Source of the DNA: JACCYI01 sp963828075
GTDB lineage: Bacteria; Actinomycetota; Thermoleophilia; Solirubrobacterales; Solirubrobacteraceae
Length of the DNA stretch: 64,000 bases
Reading direction: 5' to 3'
Assembly: GCA_963828075.1 (NCBI GenBank)
Contig: CAWHDH010000007.1
Location: 1-64,000 of the forward strand
In this document: piece after piece, positions 9,998-19,735 of the stretch
Numbering within the stretch: position 1 is the stretch's first letter
How the letters are laid out: each line of letters opens with the position of its first letter
Notes under the pieces: generated by a model
Databases searched by the model: none
Told to the model about the DNA's origin: nothing
What the model saw: the letters and a program-made list of their open reading frames with translations, nothing else
Made by a program: the position numbers and the translations under genes

Positions 9998-10095
9998 CTC
10001 GCGCTCCGCGGCGATCAGTCCTGGGAGCCCCGGCTTCGCGGGCTTCGGGCGGACGTTGGAGGTGGGCTGGCCGGCGATGTCGTGCTCCTCTTCGG

Positions 10096-12303
10096 TTACG
10101 CGGTGGGGGCCACGCGCAGCTCGCGGCGGCCGTCGAGGTCGACGTCGAGCGACGCGCGGCCCTGCTCGTCGGCGACGACCCCGTCGCCGACGCCGCCGGT
10201 GACCGCGTACGCCGCGCCCGGGCGCAGCTGCGAGATCTCGACGCTGATCCGCCCGCCGCCGTTCGTCGAGCGCAGGACGACGTCGAGCGCGTCGCCGTCG
10301 GTCACGGCGCGAGACACCATCGCCTGCGGATACGGCACGGACTCGAGCTGCGGGCCGTCGCGCCAGGCGTCCGGCATGCCGCGCTGGATCATGTCCAGCC
10401 AGCCGGCCTTCCGCCCGACGAGCGCCCGGGACAGGGCGATGTGCGACGACAGCGAGGCGCCGTCGATGACCAGCCAGCCCCGGCTGTCGACCGACTTTGA
10501 GATGCGCGACTGCACCTCTTCGTAGGCGGCGTCGGCCGCCTCCTCGTCGCCCGCCTCCCGCGCCTCGTCGATGATGTAGGTGTACGACTTGAGCGGGTGG
10601 AACGAGTAGTTGCCGGTGTCGAGCAGCTTGTCGCGGGTCGCCAGCGGCGTGATGAGCCGGCCGTCCTCCTCGCGGAACGCCGCCCGGGTCAGCGTCCAGC
10701 CCCGGTCGGCCAGATGCGGCGCCACCGGCCGCAGATCGGTCGAGAACGAGGTCCCGTTCTGCCCGATCCCGGTGCGGGCCGAGCGGTAGAAGTTGAGCAT
10801 CCCGTCGGGCCGGACGAATTCCTGCTCCATGCCGCGGAAGTAGCCGTCCTTGATCTGCTCCCAGTAGTGCGTGCCGTGGATGCGGTCGTGGATCATGAGA
10901 CCCTCGGCCCCGCGCATGTTGCAGATCGAGTAGATCCAGTTCGGCTCGCAGACGACGAGGCCCCACGGCGACTTCAGGTAGTCCGAGGTCAGCGACGCGC
11001 ACAGCGAGTCGTAGGTGTACGGGTAGCGCCGCTTCTCGTTCCAGACGAACTCGATCGCGCCGGGCCGGCTGTGGCGCAGGTCGCCGGTGACGGTCTGGTA
11101 GGCCCCGAGCGAGAGCGCGAAGAACCCGGTGAGCATGATGTTCTGCTTGCGGGCCGGATCGGGGTTCCACTCGAAGTTGCCCCACAGGTTCTCGTAGGCC
11201 CAGTAGGACCAGACCTTCTTCTGCTGGTACTTCTCGACGAGCCGGCGCATCGCCTCGTCGTGGTAGCCGCGGAACGCCGGGGTGCGCGTGTACTTCTGCA
11301 GCCCCATCGTGTAGATGAGATGGTCGATCTGGTACCGGAGGGCGGCGGGCTGGAACTGCTCGATCACGTCCCAGTCCGACCAGTCGTCGAGCTCCTTGAA
11401 CGCCGTGTCGACGAACCGCCGGGTCAGGGCGAGGGCATCGTCGCCCATCTCGTCGCCGGCGTGGACCTCGGGCCGGTCGGATCCGCGGAGCGGCGGGGTC
11501 GCGGCGCGCAGGATCTCGTTGGCCGCCTCGGCGCGCTGGATCTGCGCCCGGAACCGCTTGCGCCGCTCGCGCAGCTGCTCGTACGCCACGGCGGCCGCCA
11601 GGGCGGACACGACGTACGGCGCGGCGCGCCAGTGCTTGGACTTCGCCGACGCGCGGCGCGCCGCGAGCGCGGCGCCGCCGACCCACACCAGCGGCGGGGC
11701 GATGTGGTTGCCCGTCCCGAACCAGAGCACGACCGCCAGTGCGAAGGCGGCGGCCGACACCGCGAAGTGCGCCGGGTCGCGCGTGTAGAGGAAGCCGGCG
11801 CCCGGGAACATGACGCCGGTCGCCCACGCCTCCCGGGCCGGGCCGGCCTTCGTCAGGACGGACGCCACGCCCGCGGCATGTGCGGTGGCATAGATGGCGG
11901 CGAGGCGGCGCTGCCGGGCACGGGTCATCGGCCCGACGGGCTTGTCGTGCGGAGGGATCTCGAGCGAGCGGCGCTCCGGGTCCTCCGCCGCGCCCTGCTT
12001 GTCGATCTGGGGCTGGTTGATCGTCGCCAGGGCTCCGGCGGCCATCGGCGCGAGCACCGGCGTCCACGCGCTCTGCGGCAGCCGGCCGAGCACGTCGAGG
12101 ATCGGCGACAGCGGCGAGGTGCGGTCGGGATGTAGGCCGGCGCTCGCCCCGCGGGCAGCGCTCCCCAGGCTCTTGACGACCTCGTCCCAGCCGTGCTCGG
12201 AGACCACCCGCTGGGCGGCGTCCAGGAGGGCCTGCGCCGGATCCTCCACCGCTCTCAGCGGCGCCGGCATCTTCTTCTTGGCGGTACCCCGGGGGAAACG
12301 CAT
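10096..12303 (-). CDS. Linalool dehydratase/isomerase (Ldi)-domain protein, copy 1
   Basis: I take the ATG at 12303 because it overlaps the upstream stop as TGATG; this gives 735 residues. The N-terminal third has hydrophobic segments (about 145-210 and 230-245). The C-terminal part matches linalool dehydratase/isomerase of Castellaniella defragrans as I remember it: VWGDWEEDG/LWGNFEWNP, ENIMYKG/QNIMLTG, VCEPDNYFVQCN/VCEPNWIYSICN and YDRLHGTDY/HDRIHGTHY. The two active-site cysteines correspond to C452 and C461, nine residues apart as in LinD (C171/C180). The active-site His129 of LinD aligns with F394, so chemistry or substrate probably differs. LinD hydrates and isomerises monoterpene alcohols. 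Here it is fused to a membrane-like N-terminus and lies between a PPDK-like gene and an aldehyde dehydrogenase gene. Confidence 0.8.
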   Translation of the reverse strand: MRFPRGTAKKKMPAPLRAVEDPAQALLDAAQRVVSEHGWDEVVKSLGSAARGASAGLHPDRTSPLSPILDVLGRLPQSAWTPVLAPMAAGALATINQPQIDKQGAAEDPERRSLEIPPHDKPVGPMTRARQRRLAAIYATAHAAGVASVLTKAGPAREAWATGVMFPGAGFLYTRDPAHFAVSAAAFALAVVLWFGTGNHIAPPLVWVGGAALAARRASAKSKHWRAAPYVVSALAAAVAYEQLRERRKRFRAQIQRAEAANEILRAATPPLRGSDRPEVHAGDEMGDDALALTRRFVDTAFKELDDWSDWDVIEQFQPAALRYQIDHLIYTMGLQKYTRTPAFRGYHDEAMRRLVEKYQQKKVWSYWAYENLWGNFEWNPDPARKQNIMLTGFFALSLGAYQTVTGDLRHSRPGAIEFVWNEKRRYPYTYDSLCASLTSDYLKSPWGLVVCEPNWIYSICNMRGAEGLMIHDRIHGTHYWEQIKDGYFRGMEQEFVRPDGMLNFYRSARTGIGQNGTSFSTDLRPVAPHLADRGWTLTRAAFREEDGRLITPLATRDKLLDTGNYSFHPLKSYTYIIDEAREAGDEEAADAAYEEVQSRISKSVDSRGWLVIDGASLSSHIALSRALVGRKAGWLDMIQRGMPDAWRDGPQLESVPYPQAMVSRAVTDGDALDVVLRSTNGGGRISVEISQLRPGAAYAVTGGVGDGVVADEQGRASLDVDLDGRRELRVAPTA

Positions 12304-13895
12304 CAGCTCTTCTGGGCCTTCCATTCGCTCAGTCGGGTCACGTAGGGGTCCTCGGTCGCGTCGGCGAACGCGGGCGGGCGGCTCGCGACGATCCCGCGGT
12401 CCCCGTCGACCGCGACCTCGGCGCCCTCGGCCAGCTCGACGCCGTTGACGCGGGCGGCGCGGCCGCCGTCGAGGACCTCCACCTCGCCGATCCCGCAGAC
12501 CGCGGGCCGCCCCATGCCGCGGGCCACGACGGCGGCGTGGCTCGTCCGGCCGCCGCGGCCGGTGACCACGGCGACGCTCGCGATGAAGCCCTGGACGTCC
12601 GTCGGCGAGGTCGTCGGGCGCACGAGCACGACCCGGCGCCCTTCGTCGGCCATCGCCTGCGCGCGGGCCGCGTCGAAGGCCACCTCCCCGACCGCGCCGC
12701 CCGGCGACGAGGCCAGGCCGCGGGCGATCACATCGTCCGGGGCGGGCTCGTCCGCGAATCGTGGCGCCCCCGCCGCCTCGAGCTGCTCGTCAGAGATGCG
12801 CTCCGCCGCCTCGGCCTCGGTGATGAGGCCGGCGTCGACCATGTCGACGGCGATCCGGACGGCGGCGCGGCCGCCGCGCTGGGCCACGCGCGTCTGCAGC
12901 ACCCAGAACTTGCCGAGCTCGATCGTGAACTCGACCTCGATGAGGTCGCGGGCCTCGGTCTCGAGCGTCGTGAGCACCTCCTCGAGCTCGGCGGCCACGG
13001 CGGGCAGACGGTCCGCGAGGGCGTCCAGCGGCTCGGCGTCGCGGACGCCGGAGACGACGTCCTCGCCCTGCGCGTCATAGAGGATCTCGCCGTACGGCTC
13101 GTCGACACCGCTCGAGGGGTCGCGGGAGAAGGCGACGCCGCTGCCGGAGGGGCGGTCGCCGCGCAGGTTGCCGAAGACCATCGACTGCACGACGCAGGCC
13201 GTGCCGATCGACTCGTCGATGCCCCGGAACTTGCGGTAGGCCTTGGCCCGCGGGCTGTTCCACGAGCCGAACACCGCGTCGACGCACTCCTCGACCTGCC
13301 GCAGCGGCTCCTGCGGGAACTCGGCGCCGGAGTGCTCGGCGATCAGCGCCAGGAGGGCCTGCGTGCGCTCCCGGCTGGCCTCCCCGGCGTCGATGCCGGT
13401 GGTCGCCGCGTCGAGCAGCGCCTCCTCCACCACGCCGGCGGAGATCCCCCGGACCGTGGTGGCGAAGGAGTCCACGAGCCGCTCGTAGGAGCTCCAGGCG
13501 AACTCGGCGTCCCCGGTGCCGCGGGCGAGGCCTTCCACGACGACGTCGTTGAGCCCGACATTGAGGATCGTGTCCATCATGCCGGGCATCGAGACCGGCG
13601 CGCCGGAGCGAACCGAGACCAGCAGCGGCGCACCGGGGTCGCCCAGGCGACGGCCCAGTTGCCGTTCCAGCGTGCCGAGCTCGCCCACGACGTCCTGGCG
13701 GACGCTCTCGGGAAGCGCGCCGTCCCGCAGGAAGCCGCGGCCGACCTCGGTGCTGAGGATGAAGCCGGGCGGGACGGGGAGCCCGAGCCCCACCATCTTG
13801 GCGAGGCTGGCGCCCTTGCCGCCGAGGCGGTCCGCGTCCGGGGCGCCGGCGGCGTCGAAGGCGACGACGTCGGGATCGGTCGAGGTGGTCGGCAT
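12303..13895 (-). CDS. PPDK-like phosphotransferase lacking the PEP/pyruvate domain
   Basis: This 530-residue protein matches the first two domains of pyruvate phosphate dikinase. The ATP-grasp nucleotide-binding domain spans about 1-340 with the PPDK signature VRSGAPVSMPGMMDTILN at 95-112. The swivelling phosphohistidine domain is at about 390-510 with H453 in GRGGRTSHAA. Normal PPDK has about 870-900 residues and a C-terminal TIM barrel binding PEP or pyruvate. That barrel is absent here, and the gene ends cleanly and is coupled to the next one. The enzyme may therefore pass a phosphoryl group from ATP to a different acceptor, as phenylphosphate synthase and rifampin phosphotransferase do. 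Start and stop overlap both neighbours (TGATG), indicating equal production with the Ldi-domain protein. Confidence 0.85.
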   Translation of the reverse strand: MPTTSTDPDVVAFDAAGAPDADRLGGKGASLAKMVGLGLPVPPGFILSTEVGRGFLRDGALPESVRQDVVGELGTLERQLGRRLGDPGAPLLVSVRSGAPVSMPGMMDTILNVGLNDVVVEGLARGTGDAEFAWSSYERLVDSFATTVRGISAGVVEEALLDAATTGIDAGEASRERTQALLALIAEHSGAEFPQEPLRQVEECVDAVFGSWNSPRAKAYRKFRGIDESIGTACVVQSMVFGNLRGDRPSGSGVAFSRDPSSGVDEPYGEILYDAQGEDVVSGVRDAEPLDALADRLPAVAAELEEVLTTLETEARDLIEVEFTIELGKFWVLQTRVAQRGGRAAVRIAVDMVDAGLITEAEAAERISDEQLEAAGAPRFADEPAPDDVIARGLASSPGGAVGEVAFDAARAQAMADEGRRVVLVRPTTSPTDVQGFIASVAVVTGRGGRTSHAAVVARGMGRPAVCGIGEVEVLDGGRAARVNGVELAEGAEVAVDGDRGIVASRPPAFADATEDPYVTRLSEWKAQKS

Positions 13896-14449
13896 CAGTA
13901 GCTCCCCTCCTCCTCGCGCGAGATGCCGAGGGTGACCAGGTAGTCCTCGTGGGCCTCCATCCAGACGTTGTGGAAGCTCTCGACCCGCGGGCTGGTCAGG
14001 AACTCGCTCTGCCCCTCGAGGACCTTGTCCAGCGCACCGCGCAGGCGCGGCGCGTACCCCGCGAACCTGGGCAGGAGGTCCGCGGTGCGGGTGAGCGTCA
14101 CCGAGACGCGCTCGAGGATGTCCTGCAGATCGGTGGCGATGGTGAACCGGCCGTCGAGGTCGTCGTCGGCCAGCTTCTGCCAGTCGGCGCACTTGCTCTT
14201 GGTCGGCTGGTTGACGGCCAGGAACCGCTCGTAGAGCGCCGCGACGCCCTCGCGATCGATCGACTCGCGCTCGACCTCGAGGAGCTCCTCGTGGCGGCGC
14301 ACCCCCTCGTCGGTGAGCATGCATCCGGCGGGGCTCACGAAGATGAGGCCGCGCTGGGCCAGCTCCTCGGCGTTCGCCGGCTTCTCGGCATGGAGCCCTC
14401 CCACGCGGATGGCGTGCAGGGCGTCGAACTCTGTCAGGACCTCGGTCAC
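13895..14449 (-). CDS. PPDK-associated small protein with winged-helix-like start
   Basis: This GTG-started 184-residue protein is the first gene of the coupled operon, and its stop overlaps the PPDK-like start (TGATG). Residues 10-55 (ALHAIRVGGLHAEK, AEELAQRGLIFVSPAGCMLTDEG) look like a winged-helix module of the kind seen in MarR/PadR-type domains. The rest is helical and includes FHNVWMEAHEDYLVTLG near the C-terminus. I do not recognise the family with certainty. Because it is translationally coupled to a PPDK-like enzyme missing its acceptor domain, it may be the substrate-binding or regulatory subunit. A role as a plain transcription factor is the alternative. Confidence 0.7.
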   Translation of the reverse strand: MTEVLTEFDALHAIRVGGLHAEKPANAEELAQRGLIFVSPAGCMLTDEGVRRHEELLEVERESIDREGVAALYERFLAVNQPTKSKCADWQKLADDDLDGRFTIATDLQDILERVSVTLTRTADLLPRFAGYAPRLRGALDKVLEGQSEFLTSPRVESFHNVWMEAHEDYLVTLGISREEEGSY

Positions 14450-14681
14450 GTCGGTTCAGCTGCCTCTCTCCCAGGACACAGGCACGACCTCGATGATTGG
14501 CGGGCCGCCCTCGGCGCGGTAGGTCTGCGAGAGACAATCCGGACCCGGCGGTCTGCCCTTTGAAGTGCAAGACGGTGCCGCGCCAGGCTCGCCGGGCGAT
14601 GTCGCGCCGAGCCAGCGCGTGGTCGGGCGGTTGGCGAGGCGGGACAGCGAGGAGCCTGCGCGCCGTCACAGACTGTCGCCG

Positions 14682-15866
14682 ATGACTCCAGCCGCCACGC
14701 TGAAGCCCGACCACGCCGCACCGCGTCGGTACGACCTGTTCTCCGACGAGCACGACGGGCTTCGCGACTCGATCCGGCGCTTCGTCACCAAGGAGCTCAC
14801 GCCGCACATCGACGAGTGGGAGGAGACGACCTTCCCCGATTCGGCGCTGCGCCGCATGGGCGAGCTCGGGTTCCTGGGCCTCGACAAGCCGGAGCAGTAC
14901 GGCGGCCAGGGCGGCGACTTCCTCTGCGCGCTGGTGCTGTGCGAGGAGCTGTACTACGGCGCCAACGGCGGGCTGGCCATGGGCGTCGGCGTCCAGACGG
15001 ACATGGCCCTGCCGCCGATCCTCGCCTTCGGGACCGAGGAGCAGAAGCAGCAGTGGGCCGTGCCGGCGATCCGCGGCGAGAAGATCCTCTGCCTCGGGAT
15101 CAGCGAGCCGGACGCCGGCTCCGACGTGGCGGGGATCAAGACGCGGGCGGTCCGGACCGCCGACGGCTGGACGATCAACGGCTCGAAGACCTACATCACC
15201 AACGGCTGGCGGGCGGACGTCATCGTCCTCGTGGTGAAGACCGAGCCGGACGCCGGGCACGACGGCTTCACGCTGTTCCTGGTTCCGCTGGACACGCCCG
15301 GCGTCACCCGCGGCCGCCGCCTCGAGAAGCTCGGGATGCACGCGTCCGACACCGCGCTGCTGACCTTCGAGGACGTGCACGTTCCCGACTCGGCGGTCCT
15401 CGGCGACGTCGGGAAGGGCTTCTACCAGATCATGTGGGAGCTCCAGGGCGAGCGCGTCAGCGGCAGCGCGGGCAACATCGCCGCGGCGCAGCGCGCCTTC
15501 GACCTCACGCTCGAGTACGCCAAGAACCGGCAGACCTTCGGACGCCCGATCGGCCGGCACCAGGCCGTCCGCCACCGGCTCGCCGAGATGGCCACCAAGC
15601 TCGAGGCCGGGCGCGAGCTGACCTACGCGACCGCGCGGCGGGTCGTCGCCGGCGAGTACCCGGTGCGCGAGATCTCAATGACCAAGGTGTTCACCTGCCG
15701 CGTCGCGAACGAGGTCGTCGACGAGTGCATCCAGCTGCACGGCGGCGCCGGCTACATGAAGGAGTACGGGATCGAGCGGATCTGGCGCGACGTGCGGCTG
15801 TGCCGGATCGGCGGCGGCACGGACGAGATCATGCTCGACGTCATCGGGAAGTCGTTCGGGCTTTGA
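14682..15866 (+). CDS. Acyl-CoA dehydrogenase, long-chain type
   Basis: The ATG at 14682 gives 394 residues beginning MTPAATLKPDH, a normal length for the family. It oxidises an acyl-CoA to the 2,3-enoyl-CoA using FAD and electron-transferring flavoprotein. Visible FAD/substrate motifs include LGISEPDAGSDVAG and the C-terminal segment HGGAGYMKEYGIERIWRDVR. The position that holds the catalytic Glu in medium-chain enzymes is Gly (IGGGTDEIM), as in LCAD/isovaleryl-type enzymes. Those use a Glu on helix G, and the candidate here is in ELQGERVSGS. It is divergent from the PPDK/Ldi operon across 232 bp (14450-14681), in which I see no clear site. Confidence 0.92.
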   Translation: MTPAATLKPDHAAPRRYDLFSDEHDGLRDSIRRFVTKELTPHIDEWEETTFPDSALRRMGELGFLGLDKPEQYGGQGGDFLCALVLCEELYYGANGGLAMGVGVQTDMALPPILAFGTEEQKQQWAVPAIRGEKILCLGISEPDAGSDVAGIKTRAVRTADGWTINGSKTYITNGWRADVIVLVVKTEPDAGHDGFTLFLVPLDTPGVTRGRRLEKLGMHASDTALLTFEDVHVPDSAVLGDVGKGFYQIMWELQGERVSGSAGNIAAAQRAFDLTLEYAKNRQTFGRPIGRHQAVRHRLAEMATKLEAGRELTYATARRVVAGEYPVREISMTKVFTCRVANEVVDECIQLHGGAGYMKEYGIERIWRDVRLCRIGGGTDEIMLDVIGKSFGL

Positions 15867-15873
15867 CCCGGCG

Positions 15874-16731
15874 CTACTGTTGCTGATCCGTGGCCTGCTG
15901 CGTCGCCATCGCCTTGCTGATCGCGAACATCCGCCGCGCCTTCCAGCGCAACCGGGGGCCTGAGCGCCTGCCCGCGCGCTGACGGGCGACCAGCAGCGCC
16001 AGCCCGGCCAGCGTCAGGGCGATCCCGCCGGCCGCGAGCACCCAGCCACCCGCCTGCGTGTCGCCGAGGCTGCCGACGCCGCCGAGCGGATCCGAGCGCG
16101 AGGCGACGAGCAGGCCGAGCACGACATTCGCCGGGATGCCCGCCGCCACGACCCACAGCTTCGTGCGGAACGACGGACGCCAGGCGGCCGGATCCTTCCC
16201 GGCGAGCGGCATCCAGAAGAGCAGCCCGCAGGTCAGGAGGTAGGCGTGGACCGCGACGTGCACGGACTCGTGGGCGATGGACCAGCCATAGAGCGGCGTG
16301 AGCAGGACGAGGAACATCGTGGCGTGGTACTCGACGGTGAGCGCGATGCCGGCGCGGCGTCCGCTCGTGGCCTTCATCGCGGGGTCCTTCATGACCGCCA
16401 CGATCTCGTGCCGCGCGCGCGGCGAGACGGTCCGCAGCAGGAGCGTGAGCGGCGCGCCGAGGACGAGCAGCGGCGGGACGGCCATCATCACGACCAGGTG
16501 CTGGGCGGCGTGGACCCAGAGCAGCTCGTCCTCGGCCGCGACCGGCGGCCCGACCGCGAGGGCGAACAGCGTCAGGCCCGCCAGGAACGACACCGTCCGC
16601 CGCAGCGGCCAGCGGTGCCCGCGCGGCGACGGCCGCATCGCGGCCGTCACGTAGGCGACGGCGAGCCCGGCCTGGAGCAGGAGCCCGATCGCCGTGACGG
16701 TGATCGAGACGTGCGCGATCGGTGGCGACAT
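15874..16731 (-). CDS. ctaG: Cytochrome c oxidase assembly protein, CtaG/caa3 type
   Basis: This 285-residue integral membrane protein has about seven hydrophobic segments and matches the caa3-type CtaG family (PF09678). Characteristic pieces are the segment LLWVHAAQHLVVMMAVPPLL with paired histidines, EYHATMFLVLLTPLYG and HVAVHAYLLTCGLLFW. The family supports copper insertion or assembly of cytochrome c oxidase. It converges on the acyl-CoA dehydrogenase with a 7-bp gap and has no oxidase genes nearby. The upstream gap 16732-16927 shows nothing I can name. The His-rich helices support metal handling, but the exact role is inferred from the family. Confidence 0.85.
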   Translation of the reverse strand: MSPPIAHVSITVTAIGLLLQAGLAVAYVTAAMRPSPRGHRWPLRRTVSFLAGLTLFALAVGPPVAAEDELLWVHAAQHLVVMMAVPPLLVLGAPLTLLLRTVSPRARHEIVAVMKDPAMKATSGRRAGIALTVEYHATMFLVLLTPLYGWSIAHESVHVAVHAYLLTCGLLFWMPLAGKDPAAWRPSFRTKLWVVAAGIPANVVLGLLVASRSDPLGGVGSLGDTQAGGWVLAAGGIALTLAGLALLVARQRAGRRSGPRLRWKARRMFAISKAMATQQATDQQQ

Positions 16732-16927
16732 CGGCTACACCATCGCCCCCCTACCCGTTCGCAGCGTTGGCCCGCCGGGACAAAGCCCCGAGCGCCGGCT
16801 GTCATCGAGCGACACGTCGACGCGCCCGGCCCGAACGTACCGTGGCGGGAGGATCCCACCCGGCGCCCCGGCTCCGAGTCTCTCCTCCTGGGCCGGGGCC
16901 GGTGGGGTCCTAACGCTCCCGGCCGCC

Positions 16928-17644
16928 TCACGGGGCCTGGGACGCCTCAGGCTTGGTGGTTCCGTAGCGCGCCCAGTGGCGTGCCGGGATCGCGCCGACG
17001 TCCTTGTACCAGTACCAGGTGCAGGGGTCGGTGGCGAAGTCCTCCGGCGGATCGGAGGGATACAGCGGGTACCCGCTCCACTCGATCGGCATCTTCTCGT
17101 TCATGAACGTGCAGTGGGTGCAGTACAGCGGGAAGCTCTTGCGGCCGTACGACCAGTCGTGCGCCTCGTCCGTCGTGCCATACCCCTGCGATTCGTAGAG
17201 CCCCCTTCGGACCAGTCGCTGACCGGAGCCGCAGGGGTTCATCGTGAACGTGATCTTCTCGTCGTCCTCGGTGATCGAGAACCGGCCCGGGTGCTCGCCG
17301 ACGCCGCTGCCGGAGTGCGCGCGCCAGGTCGCCGCGAGCAGGTACACGAGCTTCCTGCGGTCGAGATCCTGGATGGCGTCGTGATGGCGCCGCCATCCCT
17401 TCTCGACCTGCATCTCCCAGGCGCCCTTCACGCCCGCGTCGCCCAGCTCCGACTGGATGTAGGTGACGAGGCCGAGCACGGATTCGGCCATGAGGTCGTG
17501 GAGCATCAGCCATTCGCGCGTCATCCCGTTGCAGAGCTTCTTGGCCTGCTCGAGATCGCCGGCCTCGATCGCCTCGATCGCGCGGTCCATGGTCGGGCGC
17601 GAGAGCTCCTCGAGCTCCTGGGGGTCGAACCAACGTTCTTGCAT
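16928..17644 (-). CDS. Uncharacterised soluble protein with CGSG and CTHC motifs
   Basis: This 238-residue protein has no transmembrane segment. The first half is helical (TMDRAIEAIEAGDLEQAKKLC, HDLMAESVLGLVTYIQ). The second half holds conserved-looking cysteines: NPCGSGQRL near 137-145 and PLYCTHCTFMNEK near 172-184, which could bind a metal or form a catalytic Cys site. I do not recognise the family. A distant resemblance to L-2-amino-thiazoline-4-carboxylate hydrolase-like proteins is possible but unproven. It lies 23 nt downstream of an acyl-CoA dehydrogenase on the same strand, so the two are probably co-transcribed and it may act in the same degradation pathway. Confidence 0.7.
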   Translation of the reverse strand: MQERWFDPQELEELSRPTMDRAIEAIEAGDLEQAKKLCNGMTREWLMLHDLMAESVLGLVTYIQSELGDAGVKGAWEMQVEKGWRRHHDAIQDLDRRKLVYLLAATWRAHSGSGVGEHPGRFSITEDDEKITFTMNPCGSGQRLVRRGLYESQGYGTTDEAHDWSYGRKSFPLYCTHCTFMNEKMPIEWSGYPLYPSDPPEDFATDPCTWYWYKDVGAIPARHWARYGTTKPEASQAP

Positions 17645-17667
17645 GCCGCCGCTCCTGGTTGTCGACG

Positions 17668-18954
<1,287 letters not shown>

Positions 18955-19072
18955 GTCTCGAAGCTAACGCTGGGTCCGGGCGGGCGCACTATCGGAGCCC
19001 GTCAAACCCGAGCTTCAGCGTTGGCCAGGCGCGCCGTTGCCGTGGAGGCAAACGCAGGGTTGGGTTCGGCCC

Positions 19073-19735
19073 GTGGGATCCCTGACCGGCAAGGTGGCGC
19101 TCGTCACCGGCGCGAGTCGGGGCATCGGCGCCGACACGGCGCTGATGCTGGCCGGCGAGGGCGCCCGCGTGGTGTGCTGCGCGCGCACCGAGCACGCAGG
19201 GCAGCACCCCCTCGAGGGGTCGCTCGACGCCACGGTCGCGGCCATCCGAGGGACCGGCGCGGAGGCCGCGGCGGTCCGCGCCGAGCGCGGCTGGGGCCGG
19301 ATCGTCAACGTGACGTCGGAGTCGGCCATCGGTCCAGGCGCCGGCCCGTACGAGAGGACGCCGATCGTCGGCGACACCGCCTATGGGGCGCAGAAGGCCG
19401 CGATCGAGCGCTTCACCCAAGGGCTCGCCGAGGAGGTCTACCCGCAGGGCGTCGGCGTCGCCGCGATCGCACCGTCCCTCATCGTTCCGACTCCCGGTGC
19501 GCTCGCGAACGGGCAGGTCACGGGCGACGACGATCCGCGCGCGGAGGACCGCGCCTATATGCCGATGGCGATCCGGGCACTGGTCACCGACCCCGTTGAG
19601 CAGATGGCCGGCCGCGTCGTCTATAGCCAGCAGCTTCTCCTCGAGAAGCGGCTGATCGAGACGGGTCGCGGACTCGGGGTGGACCCGGAGCGCCGCGTGA
19701 CCGGCTACGTGAGCGCGTCGGTGCCGCGCGCATGA
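19073..19735 (+). CDS. Short-chain dehydrogenase/reductase with internal deletion
   Basis: From the GTG at 19073 the protein has 220 residues, against about 290-300 expected for this SDR group. The N-terminal NAD(P)-binding motif VTGASRGIG is intact and the catalytic YGAQK is present. However, the frame passes directly from GAEAAAVRA to ERGWGRIVNVTSES. The normal intervening segment with the NNAG motif and helix 4, roughly 70-80 residues, is absent without breaking the frame. This removes part of the Rossmann fold, so the enzyme is probably inactive or altered. The stop overlaps the next start (ATGA), so reading through this gene still delivers ribosomes to the kinase gene. Confidence 0.75.
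   Translation: MGSLTGKVALVTGASRGIGADTALMLAGEGARVVCCARTEHAGQHPLEGSLDATVAAIRGTGAEAAAVRAERGWGRIVNVTSESAIGPGAGPYERTPIVGDTAYGAQKAAIERFTQGLAEEVYPQGVGVAAIAPSLIVPTPGALANGQVTGDDDPRAEDRAYMPMAIRALVTDPVEQMAGRVVYSQQLLLEKRLIETGRGLGVDPERRVTGYVSASVPRA

Noticed and set aside
6951..10202. 1083-codon plus-strand frame running through the BTAD regulator and the aldehyde dehydrogenase
   Set aside because: It crosses two verified genes, one on each strand, and is composed of low-complexity Arg/Pro/Ala text; stop codons are simply rare at this base composition.
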